The notes: a model not told the origin generated them from the letters alone. Counted from the first letter of the stretch, positions 36,241 to 44,664 are shown. The stretch is DNA of 64,000 nt from Pseudonocardia sulfidoxydans NBRC 16205 (GCF_007989085.1 NZ_BJVJ01000024.1:1-64000), one strand, 5' to 3'. Made by a program: numbers and translations.

Positions 36241-36600
36241 TCACGAACCCGCGGCCGCCGACCGGACGAGATCGACCAGCTCCTCGTCGTCGAGGTCGAT
36301 GCGGCGCGCGGCCGCCACGAGATCGTGCACCAGCCCCAACAGGGCTGCGCGGTCGGGTCGCAACCCCTCCCGGACCGTCGCGCCGCGCCCACGCCGCAGC
36401 TCGATCAGCTGCTCGTCGCGCAGCTGCTGGTAGCCCGCCAGCACGGTGTGGATGCTCACGTCCAGCGACGCCGCCAGCTCCCGCGCCGGAGGCAGCCGCT
36501 CGCCCGGCGCGACCGTCCCCTCGGCGATGCCACGACGCACGTTCGCGGCGATCTGGTCGGCGAGGAGGACCGGCCGGGACGGGTCGATCCGGAACAACAC
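36241..36600 (-). CDS. GntR-family regulator (YtrA type)
   Basis: A 119-residue short GntR regulator: the DNA-binding domain (P-G-E-R-L-P-P-A-R-E-L-A-A-S-L-D-V-S, about residues 30-50) and a short helical tail without an effector domain, typical of the YtrA subfamily. It is preceded by one base after the DUF1648 stop, so the two are one operon with the membrane protein first. The large inverted repeat at 37563 upstream of the operon is probably its binding site. Confidence 0.9.
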   Translation of the reverse strand: MLFRIDPSRPVLLADQIAANVRRGIAEGTVAPGERLPPARELAASLDVSIHTVLAGYQQLRDEQLIELRRGRGATVREGLRPDRAALLGLVHDLVAAARRIDLDDEELVDLVRSAAAGS

Positions 36601-36601
36601 G

Positions 36602-37552
36602 TCAGGACACCTCGTGGACCAGGCTGGTCAGCAGGCCCGCGGCCGTGCGCGCGTCGTCGACGGTGACGGTGAAGCGCCGCCCCGACCGTCGCGTCACGAT
36701 CACTGCCGGACCGCTGCGCAGCACCACACCCGAGCCGCCCGGCGTCAGCCGGTAGCCCCAGCCGCCGAACTGCGCGGGGGAGACGTCCCCCGCGGTCACC
36801 GACGCGATGTCGTCGACGGGGACGCGCAGCCGCGGCCACCCCAGCGCACCGAGCGCGACGACGAGCCCGCGGCGGTCGACGGTCACCAACGCCGACGAGC
36901 CGAGCAGCAGCACCGCCAGCCCGACCACGATGAGGAGCGCGCCCGGCAGCCACCCGGCGAGCCAGCCCAGGACCAGGCCACCGACGAGGACCACCGCCCC
37001 CAGGGCCAGCGACATCCGCGACTCGATGCGGCGCGACCAGCTCACCCGCTCCGTGGCCCCGATCGGCACCGGCGCGCCGGGGGGCTCCTCGGGAGCCGGG
37101 GGCGCCGACGGCGTCACCAGGTACCCGACGACGCCCGCCACGACCGCGACGCCGACGGCGATCAGCAACCGGTCGGCAGTCAGGTGCGCCTCGGCGGCGG
37201 ATGCCACGTCGACGTTGGCCGCCGTCGCCTCGTACAGCACCCCGCCCAGCAGGCCTGCCGTCGCCCACGAGACCGCGCCGAAGAACCGCGCCGTGTCGAA
37301 CGACGACACCCGCGCCGCGGTCGGCCGGGCGCCCATCGCGCCGAAGACGAACGCCAGCACCACGCCGAGCGCGACGATCGTCGCCACCAGTGCGGCGTGC
37401 GGCATGGTCGAGACCGCGGTGCCGTCGAAGGTGAACCGTGTGGCGGGCTCGGCGGGCATCCGATCGGCCGCGACCAGCGCGGTCACGAGTGCGGGCGTCA
37501 CCGCCACCAGGTGCGGGGCCCCCGTGAGGAGGGCTCTGGCCGTCCGTCCCAT
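36602..37552 (-). CDS. DUF1648-type multipass membrane protein
   Basis: A 316-residue membrane protein with about five to six hydrophobic segments; the first half resembles the DUF1648 region (F-T-F-D-G-T-A-V) and a cytoplasmic domain forms the C-terminal 100 residues. Such proteins are commonly encoded with YtrA-type GntR regulators, sometimes in cell-envelope antibiotic responses, but their action is unknown. The ATG at 37552 is chosen (M-G-R-T-A-R); an ATG at 37585 inside the operator palindrome is less likely. Confidence 0.8.
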   Translation of the reverse strand: MGRTARALLTGAPHLVAVTPALVTALVAADRMPAEPATRFTFDGTAVSTMPHAALVATIVALGVVLAFVFGAMGARPTAARVSSFDTARFFGAVSWATAGLLGGVLYEATAANVDVASAAEAHLTADRLLIAVGVAVVAGVVGYLVTPSAPPAPEEPPGAPVPIGATERVSWSRRIESRMSLALGAVVLVGGLVLGWLAGWLPGALLIVVGLAVLLLGSSALVTVDRRGLVVALGALGWPRLRVPVDDIASVTAGDVSPAQFGGWGYRLTPGGSGVVLRSGPAVIVTRRSGRRFTVTVDDARTAAGLLTSLVHEVS

Positions 37553-37562
37553 CGTCGCATCA

Positions 37563-37603
37563 CCCCTCTGCTTGTTATAGCGCAACTATAACAAGCAGAG
37601 GGG
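37563..37603 (-). promoter_or_regulatory. 18-bp inverted repeat, candidate GntR/YtrA operator
   Basis: Perfect 18-nt arms (CCCCTCTGCTTGTTATAG and its complement) around a CGCAA loop, 10 nt upstream of the DUF1648 start. The AT-rich core TTGTTATAG-N5-CTATAACAA stands out in this GC-rich DNA and fits a YtrA-type GntR site. Confidence 0.75.
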
Positions 37604-37647
37604 AAGGTGACCACCCCAGCCGAACGTCGGCACCACGTGGACACGCC

Positions 37648-37673
37648 GAACCGGGCGCCGAAGCGCCCGGTTC
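37648..37673 (-). terminator. terminator hairpin of the DUF3073 gene
   Basis: A perfect 11-bp stem (GAACCGGGCGC / GCGCCCGGTTC) with a tetraloop that reads TTCG on the minus strand, 81 nt downstream of the DUF3073 stop. Very stable; no U-run. Confidence 0.6.
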
Positions 37674-37754
37674 ACGACGACGGGACGAACCAGCCCCAGG
37701 AGCGCACCGAACAACTCGGGCCCACCGTGCTACGGCCGGAGTCGTCAGACGCCC

Positions 37755-37964
37755 CTAGCGGCGGGGTGCGTCCTCGTCCGCCTCGTCGTCCTTGGAGGCG
37801 TAGGAGGAGTAGTACGAGTCGTACTCGTCGTACTCCTCGTCGTCAGAAGGAGCCGTCCCACTACCGATCTCGCGTTGCAGCGCATCGAGATCCATCGTGG
37901 GGGAGCTGTACTTGAGCTCGCGGGCCACCTTCGTCTGCTTGGCCTTGGCTCGTCCGCGCCCCAT
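37755..37964 (-). CDS. DUF3073 small protein (Rv0810c-like)
   Basis: A 69-residue protein with a conserved basic N-terminus (M-G-R-G-R-A-K-A-K-Q-T-K-V-A-R-E-L-K-Y) and a very acidic Tyr/Ser/Asp tail. This is the DUF3073 family found next to purM across actinobacteria; its role is unknown. ATG start with AAGGGGGA upstream. The purM-DUF3073 link is conserved, but here three regulator-related genes have been placed between them. Confidence 0.9.
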   Translation of the reverse strand: MGRGRAKAKQTKVARELKYSSPTMDLDALQREIGSGTAPSDDEEYDEYDSYYSSYASKDDEADEDAPRR

Positions 37965-38127
37965 GGCTGGTCCCCCTTACAACAGGGAAGGGGCGGCCGG
38001 ATGTCTCGGCGGCCCCATTCATGTCATCAATATCCTGGGGTCCACCGTACATTGCTGACCCGCCACCGTGCGACGTGGCATCGATGGTGTGACCCGGAAC
38101 CGCCCCGCGCCTGGAATCATCCCGTCC

Positions 38128-38943
38128 ATGCCGGAGCCGTTCCTGTCGTACCTGCGGGTCTACGAACCCCTCCGGGCGTTCGACGGCCCCACCGGCGCGC
38201 CGGTCCGCGACGCCCTCCGCCGCGGCCCCCTCGCCGCCGGTGACGCCGGTACCCGCGACCGCGACCGCTGCCTCCGCGTGGGACTCGGCTCCGGGCAGCT
38301 GCCCACCGACGCCGTCGACGTCCTCGTCACGACATCGGAGACGGGCGACACGCTCGTCTGCCCGCTCGACACCCGCCCCCGGGCCGCCGCGGCGCTGCTC
38401 GCCTTCCTCACCGAGGAACCGCCCGTGCTGCGCGCCGCCGTCCTGGGCGGCCCCGAGTCCGTCGCCCGTCGCGACGCCGAGGCCGCGCTCGCCGAGATCG
38501 GCGCCGGCGCCGCCCACGTCGTCTCGTCCGCCTGGACCGTCCCGCTGCCCTGGTTCTCCCTCGTCGACCCCGACGCGCGCCGGCTGACCCTCCACGGCAC
38601 CCGGCGCGTGCACTGGCAGGTCCCCATCGGCACCGCGCTCGCCCGGGCAGAACGCGCCGAGAAGATCGTCCACTCCGGCATCGGCGACGACGGTCCCGCC
38701 GAGGTCCTCGCCGAAACCGCGAGCTGGCTGGCCCGCTTCGACCGCACGTCGGTCGTCGAGCTCGACTACGGCGGCCTCGTCACGTTCGTCGACGACGACG
38801 CCCTGCGCGCCGACACCTCCGCCGAGCTCGTCCAGGACGCCCTGCAAGCCCTCCAGGACGGCGACGCAGACGTCGCGCAGGCCTGCTACGAGGAGCTGCG
38901 CGACTTCTGGGGCGCCGTCGCCGCACACCGCGGCAACGGCTGA
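38128..38943 (+). CDS. conserved actinobacterial protein of unknown function
   Basis: A 271-residue soluble protein not confidently recognised. It begins M-P-E-P-F-L-S-Y-L-R-V-Y-E-P-L-R-A-F and has a central W-T-V-P-L-P-W-F-S-L-V-D segment, an R-x-A-R-A-E-R-A-E-K helix, and a C-terminal V-V-E-L-D-Y-G-G-L-V motif. I recall similar proteins of this length in other actinobacteria, all uncharacterised. The ATG at 38128 matches the natural start of that pattern; the frame is open to 38068 but the extra part looks non-coding. Convergent with ygfZ. Confidence 0.75.
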   Translation: MPEPFLSYLRVYEPLRAFDGPTGAPVRDALRRGPLAAGDAGTRDRDRCLRVGLGSGQLPTDAVDVLVTTSETGDTLVCPLDTRPRAAAALLAFLTEEPPVLRAAVLGGPESVARRDAEAALAEIGAGAAHVVSSAWTVPLPWFSLVDPDARRLTLHGTRRVHWQVPIGTALARAERAEKIVHSGIGDDGPAEVLAETASWLARFDRTSVVELDYGGLVTFVDDDALRADTSAELVQDALQALQDGDADVAQACYEELRDFWGAVAAHRGNG

Positions 38944-38956
38944 CGCCCGAGCCCGC

Positions 38957-40057
38957 TCAGCCCCGCAGACCCGACTGGGCCGCCCGCCCCGGCGGCGGCG
39001 TGGACTCCTCCGGCGGCATCGAGTCCGGGTCGATCCGCGCAGGCGCGGCACGCTCGTCGACACCCGCGACCAGCTCCGCGTCGACCGGGACCGACCGCTT
39101 CACCAACGCCAGCGCCACCGCGCCCAGCTCGTGGTGCAACGTCACCGTGCCGACACGGCCGACCGCGCGCCCGTCCTTGAACACCGCGTCACCGGGCCGC
39201 GGCAGCTCCTCGTCGCCCGCGTCGAGGTGCAGCAGCACCAGCTTGCGCGGCGGCCTGCCCATGTTCGCGACGCGCGCCACCGTCTCCTGACCCCGGTAGC
39301 AGCCCTTGGTCAGGTGCACGGCAGCGCCGATCCAGCCCACCTCGTGCGGGATCGTCCGCTCGTCGGTGTCGACGCGCAGCCGCGGCCGCAACGCCTCCAC
39401 CCGCAACGCCTCGAACGCCATCGCCCCCGCCGCGCGGGCACCCGCCGCGGTCAGCCGCGCGAACCAGGCCTCACGCTCGGCGCGCGGCACGACGACATCG
39501 GCTGCGTCCTTGCCCGGCCACGGCATGCGCCGCACGAACCCGCCACCGGGCAGCGCCGCCGCACCCGACGGAACGCCGGGGACCGGGACGCCGGCCGCGG
39601 CCAGCACGGCGGCCGTGTCGGGCCCGACCACGCTCAGCACGGCGAGCTCCGCCGTCGCGTCCCGCGGCTCGACCTTCGACCAGAAGACCATCTTCGTCAG
39701 GTAGTCGAGCAGCTCGGCGGAGTCGCCCGGGTCCGTGTCGAGCCACACCACGTCGTCGACGTGCGCGACGTTCATGTGGTGCAGCACCCGGCCGTTGAGG
39801 TCCAGGACGAGCGCCTCGGTGGCCGTGCCCTCCGGCAGCTCGCTCACGTGCTGGGTGAGCAGCAGGTGCAGCCAGCTCAGCCGGTCCTCGCCCGGCACCG
39901 CGATCACCTCGCGATGCCCCCGGTCGACGACGGCCGCGCCCCGGGCCATCGCCCGCTGCTCGGCCAACGGGTCGCCGCGGTGGGCCGGGACCGCCTCGTC
40001 GGGATCGGCCGGTGCCCCCTGCCCGGTGGTGTCGACGTCCGTCTGCGGCTCCGTCAC
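38957..40057 (-). CDS. ygfZ: YgfZ/GcvT-like folate-binding protein
   Basis: A 366-residue tetrahydrofolate-binding protein that helps maturation or repair of certain iron-sulfur enzymes. The diagnostic motif K-G-C-Y-R-G-Q-E is present, along with G-R-V in the N-terminal half and the late beta-barrel G-D-A-V-F-K-D-G-R-A-V-G-R-V-G. GTG start overlaps the fur stop by 4 nt, so Fur and YgfZ are made together, which fits a link to iron metabolism. Extended N- and C-terminal tails are Pro/Glu-rich. Confidence 0.9.
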   Translation of the reverse strand: MTEPQTDVDTTGQGAPADPDEAVPAHRGDPLAEQRAMARGAAVVDRGHREVIAVPGEDRLSWLHLLLTQHVSELPEGTATEALVLDLNGRVLHHMNVAHVDDVVWLDTDPGDSAELLDYLTKMVFWSKVEPRDATAELAVLSVVGPDTAAVLAAAGVPVPGVPSGAAALPGGGFVRRMPWPGKDAADVVVPRAEREAWFARLTAAGARAAGAMAFEALRVEALRPRLRVDTDERTIPHEVGWIGAAVHLTKGCYRGQETVARVANMGRPPRKLVLLHLDAGDEELPRPGDAVFKDGRAVGRVGTVTLHHELGAVALALVKRSVPVDAELVAGVDERAAPARIDPDSMPPEESTPPPGRAAQSGLRG

Positions 40058-40548
40058 CGCGCGCTCCCCTCGGTGTGGTCGTGCGTGTGGTGCTGGTGGC
40101 TCGCCGCGGCCTCACCGGCCTCCGGCGAGGCGTCCGCGTCCTCCGTGCAGTCGGCGCACCGGCCCGACAGGGCGACGTGCGTCGCGTCCAACGTGAACCC
40201 GGACTCCTCGCGCAACCGTTCCGCCAGCGCGTCCATCAGGTCCGTCGGCGCCTCCGCGACCGTCCCGCACAGATGACACACCAGATGGACGTGCTGGTGG
40301 TCCTCCTCGGAATAGGTCGGGGCGCCGTGCCCCAGATGTGTGTGGCGGACGAGCCCGATGCGCTCCAACAGCTCCAGCGTGCGGTAGATCGTCGTGATGT
40401 TGACGGCCGGCGCGGTCTGCTGGACACGCGTGCAGATCTGCTCCGGCGTCGCGTGGCCCAGCTCGCGGACCGCGTCGACGACGAGCTGACGCTGAGGTGT
40501 CATGCGCAGGCCACGCCGGTGCAGCGTCTGCCGCAGCGAGGTGTCCAC
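40054..40548 (-). CDS. Fur-family metalloregulator
   Basis: A 164-residue Fur-type regulator: winged helix (G-L-R-M-T-P-Q-R-Q-L-V-V-D-A-V, N-I-T-T-I-Y-R-T-L), a metal-sensing region E-E-D-H-Q-H-V-H-L-V-C-H-L-C-G, and a second Cys pair C-A-D-C, which together make the structural zinc site. The tail is His-rich (H-Q-H-H-T-H-D-H). Fur, Zur or Nur specificity cannot be fixed. The GTG at 40548 is set by a leaderless -10; the open frame upstream to 40764 overlaps the divergent DivIVA-like promoter and is not credible. Confidence 0.9.
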   Translation of the reverse strand: MDTSLRQTLHRRGLRMTPQRQLVVDAVRELGHATPEQICTRVQQTAPAVNITTIYRTLELLERIGLVRHTHLGHGAPTYSEEDHQHVHLVCHLCGTVAEAPTDLMDALAERLREESGFTLDATHVALSGRCADCTEDADASPEAGEAAASHQHHTHDHTEGSAR

Positions 40549-40554
40549 GACCAG

Positions 40555-40560
40555 ATCGTA
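40555..40560 (-). promoter_or_regulatory. -10 box of a leaderless fur-like promoter
   Basis: TACGAT on the minus strand ends exactly 6 nt before the GTG at 40548. Confidence 0.6.
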
Positions 40561-40726
40561 GGCGAACCACACCCCGCCCTGCCCGTGCCCGAAACCGCCC
40601 ACGCACGACGCCACGACGGCGGCCGGGATCACACCGACCGGCTGATCTCTGCTCCGACAGGGTGAACGTGGTGCCTCGCTGACGGTAGGCTCGGCGGTCT
40701 GGACGCCCGGGTCAGGAGGTAACGCG

Positions 40727-42574
40727 ATGTCGGCCGACGCCGGCGACCGGTCCCCCGGTGCCACGCACTTCGACGTCGTCTTCCGCGGCTACTCGCGCCG
40801 CCAGGTCGACGACCACATCCAGCGGCTGCACCGGGTCCTGGCCCGGATGCGCGCGGACCTCGACGCCGCCCACGCCACCCGCCCCGTGAACGCCCCCCCG
40901 CCGCGGCCCGGGCCCTCGCCGGCGCCGCGCCCGGTCGACCCCATCGACGGCATGTCCGACCGGATGCAGTCCATCCTCGCCCACGCCGAGCAGGAGGCCG
41001 AGGAGATCCGCGGCCGCGCCCGTCGCGAGGTCGACGAGCTCACGCGCCGGCGCGACGCACTGGCCCGCGACGTGGCCCGGATGCGCAGCGAGCTCGACGC
41101 GGGCCGCCCGGGCGCCGCTCCCGCCGCAGCCCAGCCCGCCGCAGCCCAGCCCGCCGCGTCCCAGCCTGCCGGGTCCATGCCGACGATCGTCTCCGCCCCA
41201 CCCGTTCCCGCAGGTCCCACGGCCGCCCCGGGTCCGGCACCTGCGAAGCCGCCGGCGGCGGGTGGTGCGCCCACGCCTCCTGGCACGCCGCAACGTCCCG
41301 CGGCGGCCGGGGGACGTCCTACAGCCCCCGGCCCGGCCCAGCCCGGGGCGGCCCGCGGCGGGTCGTCGCAGCCCGGGTCGTCGCAGCCCGGGGCTGCGCT
41401 CGCGGGCGCTCCGAAGCCCGCAGCTCCGTCCGGCCCGACGTCTGCAGCGGATGCGATGCAGAAGCCTGCGATGCAGAAGCCTGCGATGCAGAACCCCTCG
41501 GCGCAGAACCCCTCGGCGCAGAACCCCTCGGCGCAGAACCCCTCGGCGCAGAACCCCTCGGCCCAGAAGCCTGCGATGCGGAAGCCCCCGGCCCAGAAGC
41601 CTGCGACGCAGAACCCCTCGGCGCAGACGCCCCTGGCGGCGGCCGGTGGCCAGAAGCCCCCGGCGGCCGGGGCGGCCGGGCCACCCGCGAAGCCGCCTGC
41701 GGCGAAGCCTGCCGGGCCGCCGCAGCCGCCCGAGCAGAAGCCGGCTGGGTCGCGTCCGGTGTCGTCGGGACCGGCCGCCCCCGGGTCGTGGGGCTACTCG
41801 CCCCCGCCCGCCGCGCGGACCCCGGGCGGCCCGAAGCCCCCGGCGGTCGCGTCCGGCTCGGCCCCGACGGTGCAGCAGAAGGCGCCGTCCCAGAAACCCC
41901 CCGCCCAGAAACCGCCCGCCCAGAAACCCCCGGCCCAGGAGCCGCTGTCGCGGGCCCAGAAGCCGGCGCAAGGTCAGAAGTCGTCGCAGGCCGGCGCACC
42001 GAAGGGCTCGCAGGAGGGCGCCGGACCGCAGAAGAGCGCCCATCCGTCGCCCGCCGACATGCCGGCCGCGCGGGTCGGTCAGGGACGGCAGAGCGCCGGG
42101 GACGGCGCCACGGTGTCGATGCGCCCCAACGGCGACACAGGCCAGCCGGGCGACCTCTTCCGGCCCGCGTCGGAGAAGGTCGCTCGCCCGGCCGCGCCGA
42201 CCACCCGGACGCCCACAGGCGCCGCGCAGTCCGCGCCGAAGGCCGCCGACACCACTCGGGACAAGGGCGCCGGCACCACCGGATCGGCTGAATCCCGGAA
42301 GGTCGCCGGGGGCGCCGCGTCGTCGTCCGGCACGAACGGCAGCGGGTCCGTGAGCTCCGGAAAACCGGCGGGGAACGGCGCCGGGAAGTCTGCGTCGTCG
42401 TCGACGAACGGGACGAAGGACGCGGACAACCGCACGTCACAGGGGCCGTCGTCGGCCGGACGCGGCTCCGAGGGTGGCCGCGACGGCAAGGGTGGCGGTG
42501 CGTCGTCGGACGAGGCGAAGGACGCGAAGGGCAGCCGGTCGGACCGCTCGACGTCGGGGTCACGCTCCGGGTGA
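40727..42574 (+). CDS. DivIVA-like protein with long low-complexity Pro/Ala/Gln-rich region
   Basis: A 615-residue protein. Residues about 14-50 (F-D-V-V-F-R-G-Y-S-R-R-Q-V-D-D-H-I) match the DivIVA/Wag31 N-terminal motif, followed by a coiled coil near 75-125. The remaining 480 residues are disordered: Ala/Pro-rich, with repeats of A-Q-N-P-S and A-Q-K-P-P, then a Gly/Ser/Thr-rich, charged end. DivIVA proteins mark the cell pole and direct growth; the extended tail may act as a tether. ATG with a perfect AGGAGG upstream. Neighbour 42620 also has a membrane anchor and long linker. Confidence 0.8.
   Translation: MSADAGDRSPGATHFDVVFRGYSRRQVDDHIQRLHRVLARMRADLDAAHATRPVNAPPPRPGPSPAPRPVDPIDGMSDRMQSILAHAEQEAEEIRGRARREVDELTRRRDALARDVARMRSELDAGRPGAAPAAAQPAAAQPAASQPAGSMPTIVSAPPVPAGPTAAPGPAPAKPPAAGGAPTPPGTPQRPAAAGGRPTAPGPAQPGAARGGSSQPGSSQPGAALAGAPKPAAPSGPTSAADAMQKPAMQKPAMQNPSAQNPSAQNPSAQNPSAQNPSAQKPAMRKPPAQKPATQNPSAQTPLAAAGGQKPPAAGAAGPPAKPPAAKPAGPPQPPEQKPAGSRPVSSGPAAPGSWGYSPPPAARTPGGPKPPAVASGSAPTVQQKAPSQKPPAQKPPAQKPPAQEPLSRAQKPAQGQKSSQAGAPKGSQEGAGPQKSAHPSPADMPAARVGQGRQSAGDGATVSMRPNGDTGQPGDLFRPASEKVARPAAPTTRTPTGAAQSAPKAADTTRDKGAGTTGSAESRKVAGGAASSSGTNGSGSVSSGKPAGNGAGKSASSSTNGTKDADNRTSQGPSSAGRGSEGGRDGKGGGASSDEAKDAKGSRSDRSTSGSRSG
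41454..41627 (+). repeat. 15-bp tandem repeats in the DivIVA-like gene
   Basis: About eleven 15-bp units with variants of CAGAACCCCTCGGCG and CAGAAGCCTGCGATG. Each unit encodes a pentapeptide (A-Q-N-P-S or A-M-Q-K-P), so unit gain or loss is in frame. Confidence 0.9.
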
Positions 42575-42605
42575 CAACGGTTGCGCTCGGTGATGTGACC
42601 TCGCG

Positions 42606-42611
42606 TACCGT
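42606..42611 (+). promoter_or_regulatory. -10 box upstream of the 42620 gene
   Basis: TACCGT, 8 nt before the ATG, with a -35-like TTGCGC at 42581-42586 (19-nt spacer). Suggests a near-leaderless separate promoter. Confidence 0.45.
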
Positions 42612-42619
42612 GCGCGCCC

Positions 42620-43831
42620 ATGGTGTCGCCGTTCTCGGCCGAAGCTCTTGCGCCACTGGGTGTGCCCATCGGCTGGCTGGTGGTCGCGGGTGTTGTGCTC
42701 GTCGTCGCGGTCGTGTGCGTCGTGGTGGTGCTGCGTCGGCGGCGCCGGCGGATCGCGGAGGGGACCACCGCTGCGCTGACCGCGCCCGCCGAGGAGCCGG
42801 TGCCGGGCGAACCGGTCGTCCCCGGGGAGCCGGCGCGCACGCTCGGTGAGCCTGTGACCGCCGGCTCCGAGGCCGGGGCTGCGCCGGAGGAGGCCGCGAC
42901 GCCGGAAGAGCCTGCGATGGTCTCCGGGAACGTCTCGGTGGCGCCGTCGGTGACGACGGTCGGTGATCTCGCGGCGTTGCGTGGGGGCCGGCCGGTCGTC
43001 GTGAGGAGCGAGGGGCGTGACCCCGATACGACGCCGCTGCCCGTCAGCTCCGACATCCTGTTGCAGCGGGCGTCGGCTCGGCGGGCATCGACGTCGGTGG
43101 GGGTCCGGGTGCCCGACCGCGGCGTGGCGGCGACGGCTGCCGCGGAGGAGCCTGCCGACGACACGAACGTCGCGGCGCCGTGGCTGCGCGTCGACCTGAC
43201 GCTCGCCGACGACGCCGCCGCCGGCCCCGAGGCCGGACGGTCGACCACCGGGGACGCGACGGTGTCCGCCGGGGACGGGCCCGGCGCCGGTGCCCCCGGC
43301 GCCGGGCCCCACGGGCGTCAGGGCGAGCCCCGACCTGTTGCGGCGCAGCCGGAGAGCACGGCGGGCGCCGTGTTGCGCGCGGTTCCGTCGCCGGCCCCCG
43401 ACGCCGCTGACGAGCCTGCCGGTGCCGGGCGCACGCTGGCCGACGCCGTCGCGAACGCGCTGGCGAACCGGGCGGCGGCCGACCGGACGCGCCGCCCGCA
43501 GCCGGGGGGCGGGACGCCTGCCGATGCCGGTCCCGACAGTGCCGGTCCTGACAGGGCTGGTCCCGACAGGGCCGCGCCCGACGGTGTCGCCCGCGACCGG
43601 CTCCTCGCGGTCCTGCTCGAGGACCCGGACCGCGCTGTCGGGGCCACGGTCGAGCTGGACCGGGTGCGCGGTCAGCTCGACCGGCTTGTCGAGGCGGTCC
43701 GGCACGAGCAGGATGCGCTGGCGGGGCTGGTCGAGAGGTTGGCGTCGGCAGGTCTCGACGACGCGCAGATCGCCCGCCTGGCCGGTATCCCGGTGGGCGA
43801 GGTGGCGACGCTGCGGGCCGCGGAGAGCTGA
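42620..43831 (+). CDS. single-pass membrane protein with long linker, unknown function
   Basis: A 403-residue protein: a membrane segment at about 18-39 followed by an Arg run, then a disordered Glu/Pro/Ala-rich region of about 270 residues, and a C-terminal helical domain (from R-D-R-L-L-A-V-L-L-E-D) ending in a helix-turn-helix-like D-D-A-Q-I-A-R-L-A-G-I-P-V-G-E-V. No family recognised. It follows the DivIVA-like gene and shares its low-complexity style; a joint role at the cell pole or envelope is only a guess from position. A family A palindrome lies 16 nt after the stop. Confidence 0.7.
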   Translation: MVSPFSAEALAPLGVPIGWLVVAGVVLVVAVVCVVVVLRRRRRRIAEGTTAALTAPAEEPVPGEPVVPGEPARTLGEPVTAGSEAGAAPEEAATPEEPAMVSGNVSVAPSVTTVGDLAALRGGRPVVVRSEGRDPDTTPLPVSSDILLQRASARRASTSVGVRVPDRGVAATAAAEEPADDTNVAAPWLRVDLTLADDAAAGPEAGRSTTGDATVSAGDGPGAGAPGAGPHGRQGEPRPVAAQPESTAGAVLRAVPSPAPDAADEPAGAGRTLADAVANALANRAAADRTRRPQPGGGTPADAGPDSAGPDRAGPDRAAPDGVARDRLLAVLLEDPDRAVGATVELDRVRGQLDRLVEAVRHEQDALAGLVERLASAGLDDAQIARLAGIPVGEVATLRAAES

Positions 43832-43847
43832 AGCCCACCCGGGGGTC

Positions 43848-43887
43848 GTGAGTGGCGATAGTCGCCATGGCGACTATCGCCACTCAC
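43848..43887. repeat. family A 40-bp palindrome, copy 4
   Basis: A perfect 40-bp palindrome; the left arm begins GTGAGTGGCGATAGTCGCC. Flanked by GGTC and AGG. It lies between two convergent genes and could end transcripts from both sides. Confidence 0.95.
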
Positions 43888-43892
43888 AGGAG

Positions 43893-44543
43893 CTAGCCCG
43901 CGATGCGGTGCAGCAGTGCCGAGAGGTGCGGCTGCATGGGCTGGCCCATCATGGCGCGTTCGTCGACGTAGGCGAGGTCGCCGCCCTCGACGAGGCCGTA
44001 GAGCCGGTGGGAGCCGGTGACCTCCTTGGCCGTCGCGGTGCGGGCGACGGCGTCGGTCTCGATCTCCCACGACGTCAGCGTGCGGGCCTTGCCGTAGAAG
44101 ATCTCGAGGACCCCGGTGGCGTGCGCGATCAGCACCTCGAGGGTGCCGTCGGGCTGGGGGCGCCAGAAACCGGTCTCGCGGGCGGCCTGCCGGATGACCT
44201 TGCCGTCCTCGTCGAGGAGCCAGGCGCGGGCCTCGTAGCTGACGAAGGGCCGGCCGTCGTGGGCGAAGACGAGCTGCTGGCCGTAGTGGTACGGGCCGTC
44301 GATCGTCGGGTAGACGACCTCGCCGGTGCCGCGCCACACCCCGATGAGCGGGAGCAGGCCGAGGCAGGCCTCGTTGAGGTCGGGACCCTCGCGGAGGTTG
44401 GCGGTGTCGTCGGGGACCGGCAGGTCCTCCCAGCGCGGCCGGTTGCGCTGCGGCGAGTCGGGCGCGGCGTGGGCGGGGCCCTGGATCGTCGTGCTCAGCT
44501 CGGGCTCGGCGGATTCCGAGGGGGGGTCGGAGGGGGAGCTCAC
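43893..44543 (-). CDS. nitrobindin-like heme-binding beta-barrel protein (Rv0813c-like)
   Basis: A 216-residue protein. After a disordered N-terminus of about 60 residues comes the FABP/nitrobindin barrel: L-I-G-V-W-R-G-T-G-E-V-V-Y-P-T (the G-x-W-x-G-x-G motif), F-W-R-P-Q-P-D-G-T-L-E-V-L, and a C-terminal P-H-L-S-A-L-L-H that holds the likely proximal heme His. Nitrobindins bind ferric heme and scavenge peroxynitrite. The GTG at 44543 has GAGG 5 nt upstream and overlaps the stop of a 38-residue membrane microprotein by 4 nt. Confidence 0.88.
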   Translation of the reverse strand: MSSPSDPPSESAEPELSTTIQGPAHAAPDSPQRNRPRWEDLPVPDDTANLREGPDLNEACLGLLPLIGVWRGTGEVVYPTIDGPYHYGQQLVFAHDGRPFVSYEARAWLLDEDGKVIRQAARETGFWRPQPDGTLEVLIAHATGVLEIFYGKARTLTSWEIETDAVARTATAKEVTGSHRLYGLVEGGDLAYVDERAMMGQPMQPHLSALLHRIAG

Positions 44544-44656
44544 TGTGCCTCGTCGTGGTGGGGGGTGGTGGTGAACAGCCTGCGCAGCAGGAGGCCGGTG
44601 TAACCGGCGATCCCCACGCTGACCGCGATCAACAGTCCGGTGAACATCCAGTGCAC
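44540..44656 (-). CDS. 38-residue single-pass membrane microprotein
   Basis: A short frame, GTG to TGA, encoding M-H-W-M-F-T-G-L-L-I-A-V-S-V-G-I-A-G-Y-T followed by G-L-L-L-R-R-L-F and a short polar tail. One membrane segment at about 5-24, then a positive patch. Its TGA overlaps the GTG of the nitrobindin-like gene (GTGA), the same coupling used by real gene pairs here, and TATGCT sits 8 nt upstream of its start. An ATG at 44647 is an alternative start. It probably anchors or couples the heme protein; no known family recognised. Confidence 0.7.
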   Translation of the reverse strand: MHWMFTGLLIAVSVGIAGYTGLLLRRLFTTTPHHDEAQ

Positions 44657-44664
44657 GGCCGCGG

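Noticed and set aside
37607-37915. 102-codon plus-strand frame beside the GntR operator
   Set aside because: It runs through the DUF3073 terminator hairpin and the antisense of DUF3073, and its product is Arg/Ser-rich without family features.
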